From: Xenorhabdus sp. IM139775
Lineage (GTDB): Bacteria; Pseudomonadota; Gammaproteobacteria; Enterobacterales; Enterobacteriaceae
Direction: 5' to 3'
Length of the DNA: 37,695 nt
Assembly (NCBI RefSeq): GCF_028598745.1
Contig: NZ_JAQRFK010000030.1
Coordinates: 1 to 37,695, forward strand
The stretch's first letter is position 1; each line of letters starts with the position of its first letter. The position numbers were made by a program, and so were the translations under genes. Below, piece by piece: positions 9,801-18,800 of the stretch. The notes beneath the pieces are model-generated. The model was not told where the DNA came from, did not search any database, and saw only the letters and a program-made list of their open reading frames with translations.

Positions 9801-12800
9801 AACTGTTTCAGTCTCAAGGCCAGTTCATCCGCACTGTACCCACTGATACGTGTATGGTTTTGTACTGATTCTTCGCGCCCATGGCCAACAATCTGCCAGC
9901 GTAATTTGCCGGACTGTAATTGGCCGGACTGTAATTGGCCGGACAATGTGGCAGGATCGCCATACACCACGCGATATTTTCCATCGGCATCAAGCTGGAC
10001 AATCACGCTGGCATCCGGATGCTTACCGGCCAGGCTCGCGGCGGCTTTCGCCGCAACCGGATCATTTTCCGTCTGGATAATAATCTGGCCAGTAAAGCGG
10101 CTCGCATTTTCCCCGTCAGACTGCGGTTTGACCTCAGCACGTTCCCACGATCCGACATCGTGGTTATTGACAACCCGATTAACCCCGTCCGCTGCATTGT
10201 CCTTGGCGACGTCGCCCTTAAGCGGTACTTTCACCTCATCAGTGATGTTGATATCTCCCGATACCTTGAGGGTTAATTTGCTGGCGGCCGGATTAGCAAA
10301 GACTTTATCGATATTCGACTGCACAAGGTGTGCCGCCTGTTTGAAATTGTGGCTTTCAACTTCAACCAGAACTTTCCCGACTTTCTTCGCGGTCACTTCC
10401 AGCGTCACCGCATCATCACGGTAATCGACCACCCGTCCCGTGATATTTGAACCGAGTTTGAAGGTCTTGCCCTGCTCTTTCAGTGCACGCAATACATACG
10501 GCTGCTCACCGTCACGAGCCTGTTTCCAGACGCCGTCATACTGGGTAACCGAGCCATCTTCAAACGTATTGTAGTTAACATAGAAGCTTTGATCTTTCTC
10601 TTGGCTGGCGAGGTATTTATAACCAAATATGGATTTATGGCCGGTTACTATTCCCTTATGGAAAGAGTCCATAAGGCCTTTGAAGTCTTGATAGTTGTCA
10701 AATGACTTGATACCAAAGTTAGGATCATAGAATGACCAAACGGTTTGGTTTTCCCCTTTATGCACCGTCACTGCCATTGCATGGTCTTCAGACATAAAGG
10801 ACATATACGTCGTTTTATCTGCGTGCTGTAGCTGTTCCATCACGGATTCATAGCCAGCGACATCATTACTCAATGAACGGTCTATTCTGTTGCCGGTCAA
10901 TCCATTGGCTTTGAGCTTGCCGCCATAGGCTTGATTAGCTTTCTCGCGATCAGCCCAATTCATATTCTGCGTTCGGCTATACTGCATTGAGAGCAGATCT
11001 TGAATGGCCGAACCGATATTCTGACGGCGATACTGATTCAGCAAAGCGGCTTCAACCGAATTGATGTCGCTCTTTTTATTCACCGCATTGTCATTGTAGG
11101 CTTTGACCGCATCCGTCAGCCACGACAAATATGCTTTACCGCCCCCCAAGCCATGTACCCGCTCTTCCATCAGGTAACGGCCGGACAAGGCGAAACAAAT
11201 ACCTTCCAGAAATTCTTTTGACTCAACGTGATTCCCCTTTGTCAGGAGTACGTTACCAACTTCTGGCACCAGTTTTTCAAGATGATTAAGCAGTGATCCG
11301 CCCTGAGTGAAATGGAAAGAATACTGATCCAGCTCTTTTCCACCGGATTTCGCATCAAAGAGCGTATAAAGTGCTTTTTCCACCAACCCGGTTTTCACGC
11401 GGCCATTTTCATGCTGAGGATTAGAAACAGGGTCAGAAACAGACAGTGTGGAGACAATTTTATCCGCATATTGGCTCATCAACAGGTTGCTGTCTTCATG
11501 ACCATAGAAGGTCTGTTCGCCCGATACCTGATAACCCGCTTCAGCAAGTTTGGCACGCAGTTTTTCCCCTGCATCGCCCAATCCTTCACCATCAGTCAAT
11601 AACATGATAGGGGTCTGCTTCGAGATACCTTGCAGGTTTTTCTCCACGGAGAAACGGCCATTGACCGATTTCGCCAACGCGCCTGTCAGCCCTGCCGGAT
11701 CCGGCACTTCATGGGCAGTAATGGCCTTGGTCATGCTTGGCATTGGCCGGTCGAGCAATAAACCGGAAACGGCCTGTCCGTTGTGCTCGGCATAACGGGC
11801 CAGATCCGCGGCAATGGGTCCTCCCATGGAGTAACCATGAATGATGATATTTTCCGGCTTGATGCCGCGATCATTCACCAAGTAACGGAACATGGTACGG
11901 GCATCCTGATACAGCCCTTTCTCGTTGGGATGACCATCGCTGGTGCCATAGCCGCGCAGGTTCACCGCCAGCATATCAACGCCTTGCTCTTGGTAATGGC
12001 TTTGGATAACACTCGCCTGCTCTTCCGCGGAGGAGCCGGAACCATGAATGAAAAGCACGACCTTTTTCGCCGGGCTATCGCCACTTTGATCTTTTTGATC
12101 ACCGTTATGGTAATAACCGGTCAGGCGTCCCGCGTCACCCTGTAGCGTGACCTTATTCGCGGTGCCTTTGGTGACCGCCTCATCCAATCTTCCCTGTGTG
12201 CCACTATTGACATTACGGCGATCTTCCCTAGCGCCATAAAGCTCACCGTTAAGGAAGCGGGCGACGGGGTTGAGTGGCTCTTTGTCACGCGGTGGTGTGC
12301 CGTCGTTGTCAATAGCCACTTTTTCCAGTGCCTGATCTTTCTTATCCGAGTGACCCAGTGCTTCCAGCTCTTCACCGGCAAGCTGATTCGGCTTATGCAG
12401 GTAGGTTTCAATCTGCGCTTCCTGCAAAGTCTGCGCATAATTAAACAGCTCGGTGGGTGTCCAGATACCCCATTTTGGCCGCCATGTATGGCCGATAACG
12501 TTATCAGCACCACCCGCCTTAAGGACTCTGGCAACAATACTTGAGCAGTTATCTGTCAGAAGCTGATAACGGGCATCCGGGTTTTGGCTGATTTTATGCC
12601 ATTCCGCCTGCATCGCCGCCGTATCCAATCCCGCCAGATTGATGCGGAAGACCCGTCCCTGATCGGCTTCACTGGATTTGAAATCCTGGGTGTCACTCAG
12701 TTCACGTTCTGCGAACTGGCGAATAACATGAGTAATGCGTTTTTCTGTCACTTCAGCAGAGTATTGTTGTTTAGCGGCGGTACGCAGCACCTCAGCAAAC

Positions 12801-15800
12801 TCTTTGCCTAATTCAAACACGTCAACGCCGCCGGCTTCGACTTGTTGCACGAACGGTCTGGAGATGTACTCCGGTATACCTGAGGATTGCAGGAACTTAG
12901 GATTCTCAAGCATCGTTATGCCAAGGTGTTCACTGAAATCCGCAAATTTTGCATCAACCCCTTTGGCAGCCTCAAGTTTTTCATTAAATTTCGCCAGCTT
13001 GTAGTCGCCATCCTGCATGCCGAATTTATCGCCTTCCTCAGAAGCCACATCCAACTCCAGCAAGGTATTTTGGCCGGCAGGCTGGCTGAGATCACGCCAA
13101 CGTAATCTTAAATCGGGATATTGCTCAGAGGAGACATTGAGAATGCGGCGAATATCAGGCGATTTGCTCCCTTTCGGCCACCAACTGACGTAGTTTTTCT
13201 TGTTGAATTCGCCCGCATCTTCGGCACTGACCTGAATACGCCCTTGCCCAATTTGCAGGGCAGCGTGTCCCAAACGGCTATGATCACTCGGTTGCCAGAC
13301 AAACAGCGTGGCGCTGACCGGAGACAACTGTTGTTCAATGGCCTGATAGATCTTTTTCAAACCAGAGACATCAATGCCCTTGCCATCTTTCGCCAGAGAG
13401 CGGGCTTGCACGTTGGCAAAAACGGCATCGGCGATAGGCTGACCATATTCCCTGCTCACCGCCGCCTTGATTTGCTCAACCGCGTTTTCCGCACGCTGCG
13501 CTTTCATGGCAATCTGAATATTGGCTTTGCCACGGGTTACAAAGTCCCCTTGCTCATCAAGATAAAGATGTTTGGAATCTTTGAGATTGGCATTACCCAG
13601 TTTGTTGTAGAGATCGCTGAAACTGCCTTTGCCGGTGCTTTCCAGCGTGGGTTCTGCCAGTACCAGCGATTCTTCCATGCGCACCTTGAGCTGTGACAGC
13701 AATTTATTCAACGCAGGTATACGTGCTGAATCCGGATGCCCCAACAGATAGCCTTCAGCCTGCTGGCGCAGGTGAGTCAGTTTTTCTACCGCTTCCAAAC
13801 CATAATCTGGGCTGTTTTGCAGGGTGCTTTCATAGTCTTTCAGTGCATCCAGTACATGCCGATAACTGTCACCCCGAATTTTGCCCTTCACATAAGCGGC
13901 TTCCTGCAACTCATGCGCAGACATCAAGTCAGTGTTCGGTTGATAGTTCCAGCTACCCTCCACTTTCTCCGCAATAATGCGGGTACGTCCCTGCTCGTGG
14001 GAAACCATGCGGTCTTCCGCCAGATATAATGCCTCAGGCAGTTGGTCATAGTTGTCGTAATTAGCCAGAATAAAACGTTCAACCGCTTTGATTTGAGTCG
14101 AATCTTCCGGATCTTCTACCCTGATGGTCTTGAATTCATCACGCTGATTACCCGGCCACGGACGAACTTCAAACCCGTCATCGTCGTCAGATTCACGCAC
14201 CAGCAAATTGCGCTCGGTACGTAACCCGTAGAATGGCAGCGCTTGATTCAGCAGGTTATCGATGGCACTGGTTTTGATATCCAGATAAACCAGTGTATCA
14301 GGCTGGTATTTATCAGGATTTTGTGCCAGCAGTTTCTCCTGCTCGGCAAAACTGAGTGAATCAAAACGGGCTTTGACGGAAACACCGGCCGCGGTCAATC
14401 GGCGACCAATGGATTCAGGTGACATGCCTTGATATGCTTCGGCCGGCTTATCCAGCAGGCGGATTTCGCCCACCAGCCCTTCACGCTGCAATTGGCGCAA
14501 TACCGGTAGTTCAACATTCCAGAAATAGTTGCCAAGGCGTAATCCCCCTTCCGCAATGACATAAACATCATCACGCGATCCCGTTGCATAGAGGGAACTC
14601 CAGAATCCGGTATTGCTGCGGGTCGAGGCGCTAATGACCGATTGCAAGGCTTGCCTTTCCTGCTCCGGGATATCCGGATTGAGGATGTCGAGCATATTGC
14701 TCCAGTGCTGGAGCTGTTTGTTCAGCTTAAGGGCAAAATCGTTACCCTGAACATCAATATCGTAAACCACTTTCTTGCCATCAGTCTGTACTGCATCGAG
14801 AACCTTACGGTACCCTTTGAAATTTTTGCCAGACCAAAATGAAACAATACTCTTGTCACCATGCACAGGTTCGAAGCTATAACCATAGCTTTCCAGTCTC
14901 GAAACCAATTCGACACGCTTGTCCCAGTCGTAATCGATGGTGGCATCAACAAACAGTTTTGCCAGTGAAGTGAACTGATCTTTCGGTACTTTTTCGCCAC
15001 AGAACTCCAAGTAGCCTTCAATCGAAGCCACCATTTTCTGCCTGACGTCATCCGGTATGTCTGCATCCACGCGATCAAATCCCGGCACAGGAATGTATTT
15101 TTCGGTCGCCAGATCGTTGTCTCTATCCAGCCAACGGTAAACCTCGGCCACCTTCTGCGCCCTGATTGCGGCAGTGGATTCGGTTTCAGAACCACTCACT
15201 GCTTCTTGCTGAATCAGTTCTTCGCCCAGAGCTTGCAGGCCACTGAGATCCAATCCTGAAATCGGCGGTGTGTTTCTGACCCATTCAGTCACGGCATCCG
15301 TAGGTTGGCTAACCGGCGGGTTCACTGACATTTCGGTATGTTCAGAGGTCAGTACAGATTTCTTAACCCGTATTCCCCTATTGATCTGTAAACGACTTAA
15401 GGCTGCTTTCGCATCGCCAAGACCGTTCAGATTGTTATCCAAACCTTGCAATTCTTCACTGAATTCGCCATCAGCCTGAACGGTCGATTCAGGATTGATG
15501 TGACTCTTGGATTGTTCTGCTTTTTCAATGTATTCAGAGTAATGGGATTCATAAGCACTGCCTGACAGGCCGCTGCCGGTTGCACCCGCGCGCTTCGGCT
15601 TATAGTTGTCAGCCAGTTTGGCACCCTTGGCATCATTTTGTACTTGTGTGGTTTTGCTGTCCGCCGCGGAAGCTTCGTGCTGACCGCGCTGTTCTGCCTT
15701 CTGCGCGGCTGATTCGCCATCACGTCCCGCCTGATAAGCCCGTTGTTCATAACTAAGGGCTTCTTTTCTCCGGTTTTCGGCCTGAAGATGGGCATCTCCA

Positions 15801-18800
15801 GCATCCTGCTCGGCATGTTGACGGTTTTGTTCTGCGTTAAGTGCACCCGTTTCTGATTTGGCAACCGCCTCTTTGATATCACCCAGATGCCCTGCGGCCG
15901 CTTTTTGTGCGTGATCTAATTGGTTCCGTGCCGTCTCGTTTGCTTTGTCTAAATCAGTCTGAACATGTCCCAACAATCCACGGGCAAACTGATCACGGTG
16001 CTGTTTACCGGATTTCCCATGATAGATGGCATGGCTGTTCAGCGCTTCCAAGCCTTTGACGTTTGCCTGTAGTTCATCGGCCACTGCCTGAGATTCACCC
16101 TGAATAGCATTGCGCTGAGTCTGTCCATTCGCGTTCAGCACCGCCAGATCGGTGGATTCCAGTTGCGCCTGTGTGCCCGAAATGGCGTTCAGTTGGTTAT
16201 CCCGTTCCTGTTCCAGACGCAGGCGTCCGGCTTCTGCCCTTTCCTTATCCTGCAAAGCGTTCTGTGCGGCCTGATCTTGCTTCACATGGTCAGCAATGCC
16301 ACTGCCTGATAGTTCAGACATTGCCACCACGTTATCCAGAACATAGCCAAAACCATCATTCAGGCCTATCCCGGAAAATGCCAGTCGATTGCTGCCAGCC
16401 TTGGCCGTTAAGGTCAATGCTTTGTTCTGCCATTCCGCCTTGCCATTGGCAGCCGCAAAAACCACCTCACCATTCCACCACACTTCCAGCCCGTTATCAG
16501 CAGAGCTGCCGACACGCCTTGCAAAATCGAACTTAACGACAATGTCTTCACCCGCCGTCAAATCCTGAATATCCTGATAAATGTGGGTATTGCCCTGAAC
16601 GTCAAGCTCACTGACGCGCTCGCCATGCCCTTCCGCGCTGAGGCCGTATGCCTTAGCTGAATGGCTGGCTTCAATGCCATTAGTGTGCTGCCATCCCTCG
16701 GCTCCTTGTTCAAAATCACCATTGATGATCAGATTACGAGACTGATTGGGGTTTAACCGCGCCTCATCGCCGAGTTTATTTTGAATGCTGTCAATATCCG
16801 GCGCATCAACCCCCGTCACAACACCTTTCAGGCTGTTTTTCAAATCAGAGGTCACGTCACCCATTTCGGTCAGTTTAAAACCATTCAGGGAAGAGACTGC
16901 CGGCAGGTCAATCGCACCGCGTCCCTTATGGGTGCCCGATGTACTGGCTTCGTCGCCATTGACCAGATAATTAATCCCCTGACTGCCTGCCACGCCCAGC
17001 AAGGTTTGCTTGATATTGCTGAACAGCGTACCCAGTTTATCGCTCTGGGTATTGCTTTTTGCCACGGCAAGGCTGTAGAAATCCCCGTTCCCCACCTGAA
17101 TGGCCACGTTGTTGCGGGCATAAGAGGCGTGGATATTCAGGCCGTCACCCACATGGATATTGGCATTGCCCTCACCTTTCATGACGGAAACATTCAGGCC
17201 GTCACCGACTTTGGTATTAACGTTGAGTTTACCCCACGCCACATTGACGGAAACACCATCACCCACTTTGGTGTTGATATTCAGGTCGCCATGAGCCGCT
17301 GTCACACTCAGGCCATCACCAACGGTCGTCGTAATATTGCCCTTGCCTTTGGCGGCGGTGACCTGCATACCGTCACCCACTTTGGTGACCACATTGCCCT
17401 GACTCCACAGTGCGTTAAAGCTGTCACCATCACCGATTTGGGTCACGATATTGGCATCACCTTTGGCGAGCACCACATTACGGCCATCGCCGACTTTGGT
17501 AATGACGTTAGCCTTGCCCCAAGCGCCGGTGTAATCATCACCATTGCCCACATGGGTCACGATATTGGCTTGCCCCTGAACGACCGTCACTTCCTGGCCA
17601 TTACCCACTTTGGTGATGATATTCGCATCACCTTTGGCAAAGTTATAACGATCACCATCACCCGCATGGGTCAGGACGTTAGCCTTGCCCCAGGCGGCAT
17701 TAATGCCTAGCCCATCACCCACTTTGGTGATGATGTTGGCATCCCCTTTGGCAAACCCGACCGTCGTGCCGTCCCCCACATGGGTCATGATATTGCCGAT
17801 TTCGGAAATCAACAGGCCGACAGTCGGCCCTTTGCCCACTTTGGTCAGGATATTGCCCTTGCCGGCCAATACCGCTGCGGTCGTGCCATCACCGACATGC
17901 GTGACGACGTTGGCCTCGGAAACCGCCACGACGCCCAGCAAATCATCACCGACTTTGGTCACGATATTGGCTTTGCCTAATGCCAGTACACCGGTCAGAC
18001 CGTTACCGACATGCGTCATGATATTGGCTTTGCCAAACATGGCAGCCAGTGTTGTGCCATTCCCCACTTTGGTCATGACATTGGCCGTCCCCGCAAACAG
18101 GCCGATGCTGGTACTGGCTTTATTGTCACGGATAACGTGAGTATAAATATTGGCTTTACCCACCATCAGCGCCACCGTCAAGCCGGTGCCCACTTTGGTC
18201 AGGACGTTCGCCCCGCCAATCATGGCAGCAAAGGTGGAGCCATGGCCAATCTGGGTAAAGATATTGCCTTTGCCAATCATGGCAGAAAGGGCATCACCGT
18301 CACCGACTTTCGTGGCAATATTGCCTTTGGCGATCATCAGGGCAACACTCATGCCGTCGCCAACATGCGTGAACACGTTACCCAACGCCAACATCAATGC
18401 CAGTGCATCACCGTCACCCACTTTGGTGAAGATATTGCCTGCACCCCCCATCAACGCCCAGTCATTCCCTTTACCCACATGGGTGAAGATATTGCCTGCG
18501 CCGATCATGGCCGCAATCGCTGTGCCATCCTGCACCTTGGTAAAGAGGTTACCTGCACCCGCCATGACGCCCAGTGTCTGGCCGTTACCGACATGGGTCA
18601 GAATATTCCCCAAGCCAAACATGATGCCTGTGGTATCACCGTTGCCGACTTTGGTCAGGATATTGGCTCCCCCCAGCATCATGCCGGTGGTGTTGCCATC
18701 ACCAATATGAGTCAGCACATTGGCACCACCGCCCATCACGGCTTGTACATGACCTTTGCCCTTTTTCGTCAGCACATTGGCACCGCCCAGTGCAATGGCT

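Noticed and set aside
14275-15265. V. cholerae-type actin cross-linking domain (ACD) in the first effector slot
   Set aside because: The sequence here lacks ACD-like segments and is shorter (~330 residues); it fits the DUF1/NADase-like slot better.
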